DNA of 45,888 bases from Bacillus sp. X1(2014) (GTDB lineage Bacteria > Bacillota > Bacilli > Bacillales_B > DSM-18226): contig NZ_VEED01000023.1 in NCBI RefSeq assembly GCF_007678255.1, forward strand, positions 1-45,888. Direction: 5' to 3'. The notes below the pieces were generated by a model that worked only from the letters and a program-made list of their open reading frames with translations, did no database searches and was not told the origin of the DNA. Positions 8,851 through 18,133 of this stretch are shown here, in pieces. How positions within the stretch are numbered: the stretch's first letter is position 1; every line of letters begins with the position of its first letter. Both the position numbers and the translations under genes were made by a program.

Positions 8851-10365
8851 ATGGTGACAAAAGAAAGTAAATTAGGATTAGTGGTTGCGGGGCTATTACT
8901 GGGGATTTTGATGGCCTCGATGGATAATACGATTGTCGTTACAGCGATGGGAACGATTGTTGGCGATCTTGGGGGACTAGAAAGCTTTGTCTGGGTTGTT
9001 TCTGCGTATATGGTCGCTGAGATGGCGGGGATGCCAATATTCGGTAAGCTATCGGATATGTATGGGCGAAAAAGATTCTTTATTTTTGGATTAATCCTGT
9101 TTATGGCAGGTTCGGCATTGTGTGGAACGGCTGAAACCATCACACAATTAAGCATTTATCGGGCGATCCAGGGAATTGGCGGCGGAGCACTGGTTCCGAT
9201 TGCCTTTACCATTATGTTTGACTTGTTTCCTCCTGAAAAGCGTGGGAAAATGGGCGGTCTGTTCGGAGCAGTATTTGGCTTATCGAGTATTTTTGGGCCA
9301 TTGCTTGGGGCGTATATAACAGACTATATCAGCTGGCATTGGATTTTCTATATTAACATGCCTCTAGGGATTCTTTCACTAATCTTTATTACCATCGCCT
9401 ATAAGGAATCTCCAATTCACAAAAAACAAATTATTGATTGGTCGGGAGCAGTAACCTTGGTTGGAGCGGTTGTTTGTTTAATGTTTGCGCTTGAACTTGG
9501 GGGACAGAAATATGACTGGGATTCTACGGTGATTTTGAGCTTGTTTGGTGGATTTGGGCTTTTGTTTTTAATCTTTTTATTTGTGGAGACTAAAGCGAAG
9601 GATCCGATTATATCCTTTTCGATGTTTAGGAACCGCTTGTTTGCAGGCAGTACGATTGTCGGCTTATTTTACGGGGCAGCATTTATGGCAGCAACGGTGT
9701 ACATTCCGATTTTTGTGCAAGGGGTGTATGGCGGAACGGCCACCAACTCTGGGTTGATATTATTGCCAATGATGCTCGGTTCGGTCGTTACTGCACAAGC
9801 GGGCGGTTTCTTGACGACAAAGATGAGTTACCGAAACATCATGTTTATCTCCGGAGTGATTTTGATTGTCGGCTTATTGTTATTGAGCACGATTTCACCG
9901 GATACAAAGAGAGCGGTATTGACTCTTTACATGATAATTATCGGTTTAGGGGTCGGCTTTTCCTTTTCAGTGTTAAGCATGGCTGCGATTCATCCGTTTG
10001 GAATCGAACAAAGGGGCTCTGCCACATCAACCAGTAACTTTATACGGTCCTTAGGAATGACGATCGGGATTACCATTTTTGGTACGATTCAACGAAGTGA
10101 TCTTAAGGAAGGATTGGAAAATGCTTTTGCAGGAATGGGACTGATGCCAAAGGGACAGAGTTTCGGGGATTCTCGTGCGTTATTATCGGAGGAAGCGAGA
10201 AAACTAATTCCCTCACCATTTCTCGACAAAATCACAGATGCACTCTCAAGTTCGATCGTCCACACCTTCACATGGGCACTCGTCCCAGCAGGTTTAGCTT
10301 TCCTATTTATCTTTATCCTCGGGAAAGAGCGGATGGTCATTAACAAGGGGAAAGTGTCGAAATAA
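8851..10365 (+). CDS. MFS drug exporter, DHA2 (14-TM) family
   Basis: A 504-residue integral membrane protein with about 14 hydrophobic segments. Family motifs: D1-like MASMDNTIVVTAM in TM1, motif A GKLSDMYGRKRFF between TM2 and TM3, motif B IYRAIQGIGGGAL in TM4 and motif C-like GLSSIFGPLLGAYI in TM5, the signature of proton-driven drug exporters (EmrB/QacA type). ATG 8851 follows AAGGGAG with 7 bp spacing. Substrate cannot be told. It is the last gene of the yhbD-bacE-bacF cluster by spacing; whether it is functionally tied to the bactofilins is unknown. Confidence 0.9.
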   Translation: MVTKESKLGLVVAGLLLGILMASMDNTIVVTAMGTIVGDLGGLESFVWVVSAYMVAEMAGMPIFGKLSDMYGRKRFFIFGLILFMAGSALCGTAETITQLSIYRAIQGIGGGALVPIAFTIMFDLFPPEKRGKMGGLFGAVFGLSSIFGPLLGAYITDYISWHWIFYINMPLGILSLIFITIAYKESPIHKKQIIDWSGAVTLVGAVVCLMFALELGGQKYDWDSTVILSLFGGFGLLFLIFLFVETKAKDPIISFSMFRNRLFAGSTIVGLFYGAAFMAATVYIPIFVQGVYGGTATNSGLILLPMMLGSVVTAQAGGFLTTKMSYRNIMFISGVILIVGLLLLSTISPDTKRAVLTLYMIIIGLGVGFSFSVLSMAAIHPFGIEQRGSATSTSNFIRSLGMTIGITIFGTIQRSDLKEGLENAFAGMGLMPKGQSFGDSRALLSEEARKLIPSPFLDKITDALSSSIVHTFTWALVPAGLAFLFIFILGKERMVINKGKVSK

Positions 10366-10424
10366 GTGTTTTAAAAATAGTATTGTGTCCTCTTTTTTGA
10401 GATTTTCAAGTTGTGATTGGTTCT

Positions 10425-10498
10425 ATCAGCGAATTTACTTATCCAATCAGCGAATATGAGGGTTTAATTGGCGAATTTGGACTTCCAATCAGCGAATT
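10425..10498. repeat. Four-copy AATCAGCGAAT repeat with exact 21-bp period
   Basis: Copies of the core ATCAGCGAAT (third copy ATTGGCGAAT) begin at 10425, 10446, 10467 and 10488, always 21 bp apart, with unrelated spacer bases. The array lies between the MFS gene and the hairpin at 10506 and does not code. Role unknown. Confidence 0.85.
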
Positions 10499-10505
10499 GT
10501 AAAAA

Positions 10506-10563
10506 GGTGTCAGGCACATGTGAAGGAAGAATTCACATGGTGCCTGACACCTTAATTTTTTTT
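10506..10563. terminator. Long hairpin of the GGTGTCAGGCAC repeat family, likely bidirectional terminator
   Basis: GGTGTCAGGCACATGTGAA (10506-10524) pairs with 10532-10551 (ending GTGCCTGACACC) with a single bulged base and a 7-base loop. T-rich sequence follows on the plus strand and A5 precedes, so it can end both the MFS transcript and the converging ydiLK transcript; it abuts the ydiK stop. A related motif recurs at 26779-26792. Confidence 0.75.
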
Positions 10564-10770
10564 CTGATTCTTTTTCTTTAACTGATCTTTGTATTTGAAG
10601 TGAAAAATGATCATTTTAAGGCCTGAGCCAAAGTCAAAGGTGGCTAATAGGATAAGGAGATAGCTGAAAAACCCCCAGCCGCTACTTTGAACATGATCAA
10701 TGGCGAAGTAGGTAAATAACCCGCCAAGAAGAAAGTAAATCAATCCGGAAAACAATGGTGAACGTCTCAT
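10552..10770 (-). CDS. ydiK: Small membrane protein YdiK (DUF4305)
   Basis: A 72-residue protein with two predicted membrane helices (residues about 5-24 and 31-52) and a Lys/Asn-rich tail KDQLKKKNQKKN. Size, topology and position beside ydiL and groESL match B. subtilis YdiK. The start overlaps the ydiL stop (ATGA-type overlap at 10767-10770), so it is coupled to ydiL. Function unknown. Confidence 0.85.
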   Translation of the reverse strand: MRRSPLFSGLIYFLLGGLFTYFAIDHVQSSGWGFFSYLLILLATFDFGSGLKMIIFHFKYKDQLKKKNQKKN

Positions 10771-11549
10771 AGAAATCCTCCGATAAAGTTTTGAACGGCC
10801 TCGGCTTGTCTTTGCAGTCGTTCAATATCGTCTTTATATATAGACTGAACCAAGACAACCATGGTATTCATCGCGACATGGGCAAATATTGGCACGAAAA
10901 TGGATTTAGTCATGACATAAAGAAAAGCGAACGTAAAGCCCATCGCGGAATAAAGCAAAATGTGCTGGAATTCCATATGTGCTGCAGCGAAAATGACCGA
11001 ACTAATAAGTGCAGATATAAAGAAATTATAGCGATTATGAAGCGATCCGAAAATGATTTTGCGAAAAACGATTTCCTCTAAGATGGGTCCAATGATACTC
11101 GTAACAATAATCGCTAAAGGAAAAGCCTCGATAATCTTAAGAATACCCTTTGTGTTTTCAGAACCCATTTCCACCCCTAATAGGTTCTCAATGATTGCCG
11201 CAACATACTGGGCAAAGAGAGCAAGGAAGATTCCGGCAAAGGCCCATATCACTGAATGACCAATTGAACCTTCCTTCTTGCGGAAGCTGTGATCGTTCAT
11301 TTCCTTCCGCAGCAGTAAAAGAATGATTAATAAGGCAATTGTAAAACTAGCGAGGAGCCATGAAGGAACCGCAAGGCTTTGGTTAATCCCAAAATATTTA
11401 AATCCATACAAAAAGAGTGGTACACCGATTAAACTGGAAAACTGCATGGCGATGTAAACAATTATGATCATCCAATAATTCCGTTTCAAATATCTAGTCC
11501 CCTTTAGATTCCATTTTATAAATTTTGCAAAATAGGTCATTATAATCAT
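10767..11549 (-). CDS. ydiL: CPBP-family intramembrane metalloprotease YdiL
   Basis: A 260-residue polytopic membrane protein with the three CPBP (Rce1-like, Abi) motifs in order: EEIVFR (Glu-Glu and Arg), the AAHMEF histidine motif and HVAMN near the C-terminus. These supply the glutamate/histidine active site. About six to seven hydrophobic segments. Two ATGs (11549 and 11540) are possible; neither has a strong ribosome binding site. In B. subtilis the same gene lies next to groES, divergently oriented, as here. Substrate unknown. Confidence 0.9.
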   Translation of the reverse strand: MIIMTYFAKFIKWNLKGTRYLKRNYWMIIIVYIAMQFSSLIGVPLFLYGFKYFGINQSLAVPSWLLASFTIALLIILLLLRKEMNDHSFRKKEGSIGHSVIWAFAGIFLALFAQYVAAIIENLLGVEMGSENTKGILKIIEAFPLAIIVTSIIGPILEEIVFRKIIFGSLHNRYNFFISALISSVIFAAAHMEFQHILLYSAMGFTFAFLYVMTKSIFVPIFAHVAMNTMVVLVQSIYKDDIERLQRQAEAVQNFIGGFL

Positions 11550-11754
11550 CCAATTTCAAGGATGCCAAATCGCTTAAACCTTAATCTATACTATTCTTCA
11601 TTCTACTCTTAAAACCAGGATTGTTTCAATTTAGAAAGCTTTTTAAAAAATAGGTATAGAATATTGTGTCTTTCAAATACTTAATAAGGTTGTCAGAAGG
11701 ATCATTAGACGGTTTCGCTTTTCAATTTTTTTTGTAAAATTTTATGCTTCACAC

Positions 11755-11783
11755 TTGCAAAAGATTTTGAGATTCATTATTAT
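11755..11783 (+). promoter_or_regulatory. SigA-type promoter of groESL
   Basis: TTGCAA (11755-11760), 17-bp spacer and TATTAT (11778-11783), 10 bp before the CIRCE element, the classic arrangement. A TATAAT at 11781-11786 would give a 20-bp spacer and is less likely. Confidence 0.7.
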
Positions 11784-11793
11784 AATAATTGTG

Positions 11794-11820
11794 TTAGCAC
11801 TCATTAATAGAGAGTGCTAA
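11794..11820 (+). promoter_or_regulatory. CIRCE operator (HrcA binding site)
   Basis: Perfect consensus TTAGCACTC-N9-GAGTGCTAA. HrcA bound here represses groESL until heat or protein stress occupies GroEL. Located in the 5' leader of groES. Confidence 0.98.
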
Positions 11821-11860
11821 TAAGTCAGAATTACATATATCTTTGAGGAGGTTGTTTGAT

Positions 11861-12148
11861 TTGTTAAGACCATTAGGTGATCGTATTATCATTGAGCTTG
11901 TTGAATCAGAAGAAAAAACTGCAAGCGGGATCGTATTACCGGATTCAGCGAAAGAAAAGCCTCAAGAAGGAAAAGTTGTTGCCGTTGGTACTGGTCGCGT
12001 ACTTGAAAGCGGAGAGCGTGTAGCACTAGAAGTTTCTGTAGGTGATCGTATCATCTTCTCAAAATACGGCGGTACAGAAGTTAAATATCAAGGTACTGAA
12101 TACTTAATCCTGCGCGAATCAGATATTCTTGCAGTCGTTGGCGCTTAA
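11861..12148 (+). CDS. groES: Co-chaperonin GroES
   Basis: GroES is the 10-kDa lid of the GroEL folding chamber. The 95-residue protein reads [20 protein letters not shown] at its start, has the mobile loop ([18 protein letters not shown]) and ends with [17 protein letters not shown] chose TTG 11861 because it follows GAGGAGG (11845-11851) by 9 bp and gives the same N-terminus as B. subtilis GroES, which also starts with TTG. The alternative at 11843 would add six residues and start upstream of the ribosome binding site. Confidence 0.97.
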   Translation: MLRPLGDRIIIELVESEEKTASGIVLPDSAKEKPQEGKVVAVGTGRVLESGERVALEVSVGDRIIFSKYGGTEVKYQGTEYLILRESDILAVVGA

Positions 12149-12252
12149 TTAGAAAAAATGCAGCGCCCTTTAAAAACTAATACGAGGGCGTTCGTGCCTG
12201 ACAAATAGATAAGTTTACAATAAACAGTTAAACAATATGAGGAGGTTTTTAA

Positions 12253-13890
<1,638 letters not shown>

Positions 13891-13944
13891 TTAGGGTTTC
13901 AAAGCCTTGTTATATCAACGTCTAAAATGATAATATGCTTTTCT

Positions 13945-13965
13945 TGTCCTCGGATTTGTCCTCGT
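13945..13965 (+). repeat. Left copy of 21-bp direct repeat inside the element
   Basis: tgtcctcggatttgtcctcg plus one T; 20 of 21 bases match 17501-17521 in the same orientation. It lies 54 bp inside the left boundary. It could be an arm-type integrase site or trace of a second integration. Confidence 0.7.
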
Positions 13966-14011
13966 TTTATAAAAACACGGCAACCTATGACATAAAAGCT
14001 AACTATAGGAG

Positions 14012-14053
14012 AAGGTCTTTCATCAGTTTGCTAAACTGTTGGGAGGCCTTTTC
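14012..14053 (+). terminator. Terminator-like hairpin downstream of groEL
   Basis: CAGTTT / AAACTG with loop GCT forms the inner stem and AAGGTCT / AGGCCTT the outer one, followed by TTTTC. It probably ends groESL transcription in the present arrangement. Confidence 0.6.
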
Positions 14054-14075
14054 TTCCATATTGGCGGTCATATGA

Positions 14076-14369
14076 GCATCTTTTACAGCTAGAAAAACAC
14101 GGAGACCTTACCAAGAAGTCCATCATCTTATCCCTTTAGAGTTTCAAAATGAATTTGAATGCTCTTTGGATTGTATTAGCAATTTGACGGTCTTGTGCAG
14201 TCGAGATCATGACTGCTTGCATTACGGTGTACAGGAAGAAAGAGAAGTAATTCTTGGGAAGTTGTTTGATGAACGAGTAGAGTCTTTAGCAAAGTCGGGG
14301 ATAATTATTACTAAGGCTGAGCTTTTTAACATGTATAGAAAAGAAGCTAATCAAGATGATGAAGAATAA
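14076..14369 (+). pseudogene. C-terminal remnant of an HNH endonuclease
   Basis: Reading upstream from the open part, the frame gives RRPYQEVHHLIPLEF, then LDCISNLTVLCSRDHDCLHY and G, i.e. the HNH fold signature (HH, Asn, H) followed by a helical tail ending at the stop 14367-14369. These are family landmarks of McrA-like/restriction-type HNH nucleases. An in-frame stop at 14073-14075 and the absence of a start codon with a ribosome binding site show that the N-terminal part is gone. The remnant suggests the element once carried a defence or restriction gene. Confidence 0.8.
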
Positions 14370-14783
14370 AAAGCGTGCAGTTGTGGAAGAACTACACGCA
14401 AAAAACAAAAACAACGTTTGTGGTCTACAGGATTTTTTACAATCACAAAATGATATTGGTACCCTTGATTTTTGAACTGCCCATGAAGTAGACAGTGGAA
14501 ATAAACGATACTAGGCGGCTTTATCCCTGTATTCTAAGGGGTTAAGGCCGTTTAGACTTATTATAGGGAATTTTCGACACGTTTCATTTTATTCCTTTCG
14601 ACAACTTTATGAACGAAAAGCTCTTTTTAATTGATTTTCTCGAAAATTTCCATCAAGTATAAAATATATGCCAAAATACCTAGAGGAGTTATTTAGAAAA
14701 AATCGAATTAATTAAGTTGGAAAAAAATGGTAGTTTCCAAGAAGAGACTATATTTTTAAAATACTTTAAGAGGGGGATGAGAA
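14370..14783. other. Gap between HNH remnant and repeat-protein gene
   Basis: Just after the HNH stop there is an imperfect stem (GCGTGCAGTT / AACTACACGC, 14372-14401) that would act on the minus strand. The IS3-family end lies at 14473-14558. The last 200 bp are AT-rich and must contain the promoter of the following gene, which I could not place with confidence. Confidence 0.5.
14473..14558 (-). mobile_element. IS3-family (IS150-like) insertion sequence end fragment
   Basis: On the minus strand 14555-14511 reads LNGLNPLEYRDKAA-stop, the usual C-terminus of IS3-family OrfB transposases (the -L(N/S)P-EYR- ending). It is followed by about 30 bp leading to TGAACTGCCC at 14473-14482 on the plus strand, a typical IS150-group terminal repeat. 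The rest of the IS is missing. Confidence 0.8.
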
Positions 14784-17129
14784 ATGAGAAAAAAACTAAT
14801 GTACATGCTATTAATAATTGTATGTATCCTGGGTGTATCAAACGGTCCTGTAAACGCCGCTGCACCAACCAAAGCCAAAGCAGATGTGGTGAAGGGGACG
14901 ATTAAAGAGCACGGCCAACCGTTAAAGAATACCCAAGTTATGATTAAGGAACAAGGAACGTTAAAGTGGATTCAGGCGATTACAGACACAAACGGAGCCT
15001 TTAAAACAAAGTTGGCTGACGGTACATATACGGTAAAAGGGATCAAGGACAAAAGTAATTCCTGGTATAGTACAAACCAAAGTTTTGTCGTAAGTAAAGG
15101 TAAGATTCAAGGTTCAACCGGAGGGGAAATCAACCTTTCCAAAACGAAAAAGGGAAAAACTCCTTCAGAAACATCCGGTAACTTCAACGGTGTTTTAAAG
15201 GAAGGAAAAAAGGGCTTAAAAGCAGATTTAATTATCTCAAAATATAATGAATATCAAGAAGATATTTATACAGTATCCTCAAAAGGCAATGGAAGCTTTT
15301 CAGCTTCATTACCAGATGGGCAATATTTCCTGTTCGATATAGAAGTGGATCATGGCTCTTATCGCTATCAGTTAGCATTCACAGTCAATGATGGCAAGGT
15401 ATATGTTGGAGATGAACAGCAAACGAGTATATCCATCACCATCCCTGTCAACAAAATAGCAGGGAAGGCAGCAGACTCTACTACTCCATTAACTGAGGCT
15501 ACGATTCTTGTAGAAAAACGCCTGGAAGATGATATTCAATTTATTCAAAGTGTGTTAACAAACAAAAAAGGGGAATTTTCGTTAAGGGAATTAGCGGATG
15601 GAACCTATAGCATTAGTGTTTATCACCCAACCTTTATTTCAGTAGATCCTATCACCGTTGAAATCGTAGACGGAGCTATTTATATCGATGGGAAGAAGAC
15701 TCCATTACTTACCATTACTGTTCCCGATATTAACGTAAAAGGAACAGTCTCTGATGGTGTGCAGTCCCTGACGAATGCGTATGTCAATTTTGAATGGCAG
15801 AAGTCCGAGACAGATTATTATATGTTCGGGACACCTGTTGACGCAAATGGGAACTTTGAGTATCGATTCCCGGACGGCCAGTATACCATTAGGACTATTG
15901 ATGAACAAAACCGATTTAATAGGGTTGACATTCCATTTGAAATACGTGATGGAAAACTCCTTCAAAATGGAGAGCCAGCTTCAACTTTAGACATTAACCT
16001 GCCGCCTGTTTCCTTCCAAGGGAAGCTTGTCGAATCAGGGACTGCCCTTCAAGGTGCGATTAATGTTGAAAAAATTTCTGAAGACGGAACGACGGAGTAC
16101 TATGATGGCGTAACAGATGAAAATGGAATCTACTCGATGCGCTTGAAGGATGGCAGCTATCAAGTCACCAACACGTTTCTATTTGATGAAGGCGAAAACC
16201 TTCAGTTTAATAAGAAGTTTGAAATTGTTAACGGCAAGCTATTCATCGATGGCAATGAGCAATCCTTACTAGAGTTGCGGATTCCGCCAGTTACTGTGCA
16301 TGGATTAGTGAAAGATGGAGATACTGCTGTATCATATGGCTTCATGTGGATTAGTTCAGCAGACGGAAGTTACTCTAATGGGAAAAACCTAAACCCGGAT
16401 GGAACCTTCTCCCTGCGTTTAGCAAATGGGGATTATTCAGTAAAAGAAATTAGTTTAGATGATGGAACCGCAGCGTCTATGGATTTCGCTTTTTCAGTTG
16501 TGGACGGGAAGACATATGTGAATGGTCAGGTAACGGATTTGCTTGAGGTTACTGTACCTGCGGTCACGGTGACAGGAACGTTAACGGAAAATGGAAATCC
16601 GATCATGGGGAACATGTACATCATGGAAACTGGCGATGCAGATAATCCTGTCCAAGCGGGGGGCTTAACCACTGAGGATGGCAGATTCCAATTCCGCCTG
16701 CCAGATGGCACATACAAAGTCTATGATATCTATCTTAATGATGGCACAGCTTACAGTCCTGGCACAGAGTTCACTATCGAATCAGGACAATTATATGTAA
16801 ATGGTGAACAAGCGGAGCAGCTTGACATTGCTGTTGCCCCTGTAACATTATCAGGTACTGTGTATAATGGGGAAAACCTTGTTACCGATGGTTACGTTGC
16901 AATCACTTCTTTGGATGGAAACTGGACAGCCGGTTATCCTAGCTGGATCCAATACGGCCTTTATCAAGGTCGCCTGGCGGATGGGCAATACGAGATTTCA
17001 GCAGTGGAAGATTTCCAAAATGGTACTTATTACTTAAATAAACAGTTTACCATCTCAGATGGGGAACTTTTTGTAGATGGCAATGAAGTAAGTTCATTAG
17101 ATCTAAACCTGGCCGACGGCTGGCAATAA
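14784..17129 (+). CDS. Secreted protein with eight tandem about 93-residue carboxypeptidase-regulatory-like modules
   Basis: A 781-residue protein. Residues 1-26 form a signal peptide (MRKK, hydrophobic core, cleavage likely after VNA-A). The rest is eight modules starting near residues 36, 132, 224, 317, 410, 505, 595 and 688 (spacing 90-96). Each has G-x-L/V-x-E/D-G at the start, a central DGxYxV/I-x-I motif and an end of the form F-x-I-x-x-G-K-L-Y-V-x-G, then L-x-I-x-V/L-P-P-V. This beta-rich pattern resembles carboxypeptidase regulatory-like or Cna-B-like folds. There is no LPXTG, S-layer or catalytic domain. It stops at the end of a module, one base before the symporter fragment, so it may be truncated by a deletion. 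Likely extracellular; function not recognised. Strong ribosome site AGGGGG. Confidence 0.8.
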   Translation: MRKKLMYMLLIIVCILGVSNGPVNAAAPTKAKADVVKGTIKEHGQPLKNTQVMIKEQGTLKWIQAITDTNGAFKTKLADGTYTVKGIKDKSNSWYSTNQSFVVSKGKIQGSTGGEINLSKTKKGKTPSETSGNFNGVLKEGKKGLKADLIISKYNEYQEDIYTVSSKGNGSFSASLPDGQYFLFDIEVDHGSYRYQLAFTVNDGKVYVGDEQQTSISITIPVNKIAGKAADSTTPLTEATILVEKRLEDDIQFIQSVLTNKKGEFSLRELADGTYSISVYHPTFISVDPITVEIVDGAIYIDGKKTPLLTITVPDINVKGTVSDGVQSLTNAYVNFEWQKSETDYYMFGTPVDANGNFEYRFPDGQYTIRTIDEQNRFNRVDIPFEIRDGKLLQNGEPASTLDINLPPVSFQGKLVESGTALQGAINVEKISEDGTTEYYDGVTDENGIYSMRLKDGSYQVTNTFLFDEGENLQFNKKFEIVNGKLFIDGNEQSLLELRIPPVTVHGLVKDGDTAVSYGFMWISSADGSYSNGKNLNPDGTFSLRLANGDYSVKEISLDDGTAASMDFAFSVVDGKTYVNGQVTDLLEVTVPAVTVTGTLTENGNPIMGNMYIMETGDADNPVQAGGLTTEDGRFQFRLPDGTYKVYDIYLNDGTAYSPGTEFTIESGQLYVNGEQAEQLDIAVAPVTLSGTVYNGENLVTDGYVAITSLDGNWTAGYPSWIQYGLYQGRLADGQYEISAVEDFQNGTYYLNKQFTISDGELFVDGNEVSSLDLNLADGWQ

Positions 17130-17130
17130 A

Positions 17131-17451
17131 CCACTGGCGGATACTGTAGACTATGGTGAATGGAAGTCTGGTGTCCGTGCACTGGGAATTCTTGTTTCCT
17201 CTTCAGGAATAGCAGCTAAACTAGGTTCAGGTCTTGGTGGTGCCATTCCAGTTTGGTTACTTGCTGCTGGTGGTTATGTTGCCCATCAAAAGCAATCCTC
17301 AACAGCATTGCAAATGATTTCTTTAAACTACATTTGGCTGCCAATTATTTTAAGCGTAGTAGCCATTCTTATTATGGCTTTTGTCTATAAGTGGGAAAAA
17401 CCGCATGATGAAATTGTAGCTGAATTAGAAGCAAGAAGAGCACAACGTTAA
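17131..17451 (+). pseudogene. C-terminal fragment of a GPH-family sugar:cation symporter
   Basis: The frame opens into PLADTVDYGEWKSGVRALGI and continues with a glycine-rich helix (KLGSGLGGAIPVWLLAAGGY), a second hydrophobic helix and a charged tail ending at TAA 17449-17451. This is the last quarter of glycoside-pentoside-hexuronide:cation symporters (ADTVDYGEWKTG is the family hallmark). The N-terminal three quarters and any start are absent. The fragment begins directly at the end of the preceding gene, so a deletion or recombination joined them. Confidence 0.85.
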
Positions 17452-17500
17452 TTAAAAGTTTGATAAAAATTAATTAAATTTCCTGGTCTCTTCAATTTAG

Positions 17501-17521
17501 TGTCCTCGGATTTGTACTCGT
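17501..17521 (+). repeat. Right copy of 21-bp direct repeat inside the element
   Basis: tgtcctcggatttgtactcg plus one T, matching 13945-13965 at 20 of 21 bases; 100 bp inside the right boundary. Confidence 0.7.
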
Positions 17522-17621
17522 CTTCGCTTCTTTTTATTTAAAAATATTGAAGGGAAACTTCAAAAACGCTTATATATTGGTGTTTATTTAAAACCTGTTT
17601 CTTTCTATTTTATATAAAAAT

Positions 17622-17641
17622 GAATGGGCGGCATGATGTAA
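17622..17641 (+). repeat. Right copy of groEL-end direct repeat (putative attR core)
   Basis: gaatgggcggcatgatgtaa, identical to the last 20 bp of groEL but preceded by non-coding AT-rich DNA. Confidence 0.8.
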
Positions 17642-17731
17642 GTCTCTTGAGCCATACATTTGAGAAATAGTTACGGCTATTTTCCCCCCATTTTGAGAAG
17701 TCGTCATGTAAATTATTTTTATATCAATAGC

Positions 17732-17768
17732 AAAAACCACTTCCTAATAAATTAGGGAGTGGTTTTTT
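17732..17768. terminator. Bidirectional terminator after the SMR pair
   Basis: Stem of about 16 bp (AAAAACCACT-CCTAA against TTAGG-AGTGGTTTTT) with one mismatch and T6. The A5 on the left supplies the U tract for the minus strand; it can stop both the minus-strand SMR operon and plus-strand read-through. Confidence 0.85.
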
Positions 17769-17772
17769 AATC

Positions 17773-18093
17773 TTAATGTCCAGAAGTTATTTTAATACCT
17801 GCAGCCCCTGTAATAATACACATAATCAATAGGATTGTTCTTAAACTTCTAGGTTCATTAAAGAAAATCATTCCTGCTAAAACACTTCCAACAGTTCCGA
17901 TACTGGTCCATATTGCATAAGCAGTCCCCACTGGAAGAGAAGTTAATGACAAAGAAAGAAAATAAAAGCTTAAACTCCCAAAAAAAAGACACCCTACAGA
18001 GGGGAGTAATTTTTTAAACCCATTTGCACGTTTCAGGCTTATAACACTACCAATCTCGGCAAATCCGGCAATAAGAAGAAAAAACCAAGCCAT
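17773..18093 (-). CDS. SMR-family exporter subunit
   Basis: A 106-residue, four-helix small multidrug resistance protein. The essential membrane glutamate is Glu13 (AGFAEIGSV), and the loop/TM3 motif PVGTAYAIWTSIGTVGSVLAG is family-typical. ATG 18093 follows TTTGGGGAT; the upstream in-frame start at 18123 has no good site. It lies 40 bp after another SMR gene, the arrangement of heterodimeric pairs such as YkkC/YkkD or EbrA/EbrB, in which the two subunits insert with opposite topology. Confidence 0.9.
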   Translation of the reverse strand: MAWFFLLIAGFAEIGSVISLKRANGFKKLLPSVGCLFFGSLSFYFLSLSLTSLPVGTAYAIWTSIGTVGSVLAGMIFFNEPRSLRTILLIMCIITGAAGIKITSGH

Positions 18094-18133
18094 TGAATCA
18101 TCCCCAAACCTTGTATAGATCATTTCATTTCCT

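Larger units (their letters stand above)
11550..11860. other. ydiL-groES divergent intergenic region
   Basis: About 310 bp without a gene. The right third holds the groESL promoter and CIRCE. The rest is AT-rich with no recognisable gene or RNA; it must hold the ydiL promoter on the minus strand, which I could not pin down. Confidence 0.6.
17452..17772. other. Right end of the element and spacer to the SMR genes
   Basis: AT-rich and without a gene. It contains the right copies of both direct repeats (17501-17521 and 17622-17641) and the terminator at 17732-17768. 17642 onward is presumably the original groEL downstream sequence. Confidence 0.6.

Noticed and set aside
14166..14369. Independent 67-residue gene starting at TTG 14166
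   Set aside because: The frame continues upstream through the HNH histidine pair, so the TTG lies inside an older, longer gene; no ribosome binding site.
14717..14905. 62-residue open frame overlapping the repeat-protein start
   Set aside because: It runs across the ribosome binding site and signal peptide of the real gene in another frame and has no family features.
13891..17621. Intact prophage or ICE
   Set aside because: No integrase, excisionase, replication, relaxase or structural gene could be found; only boundary repeats and broken cargo remain.
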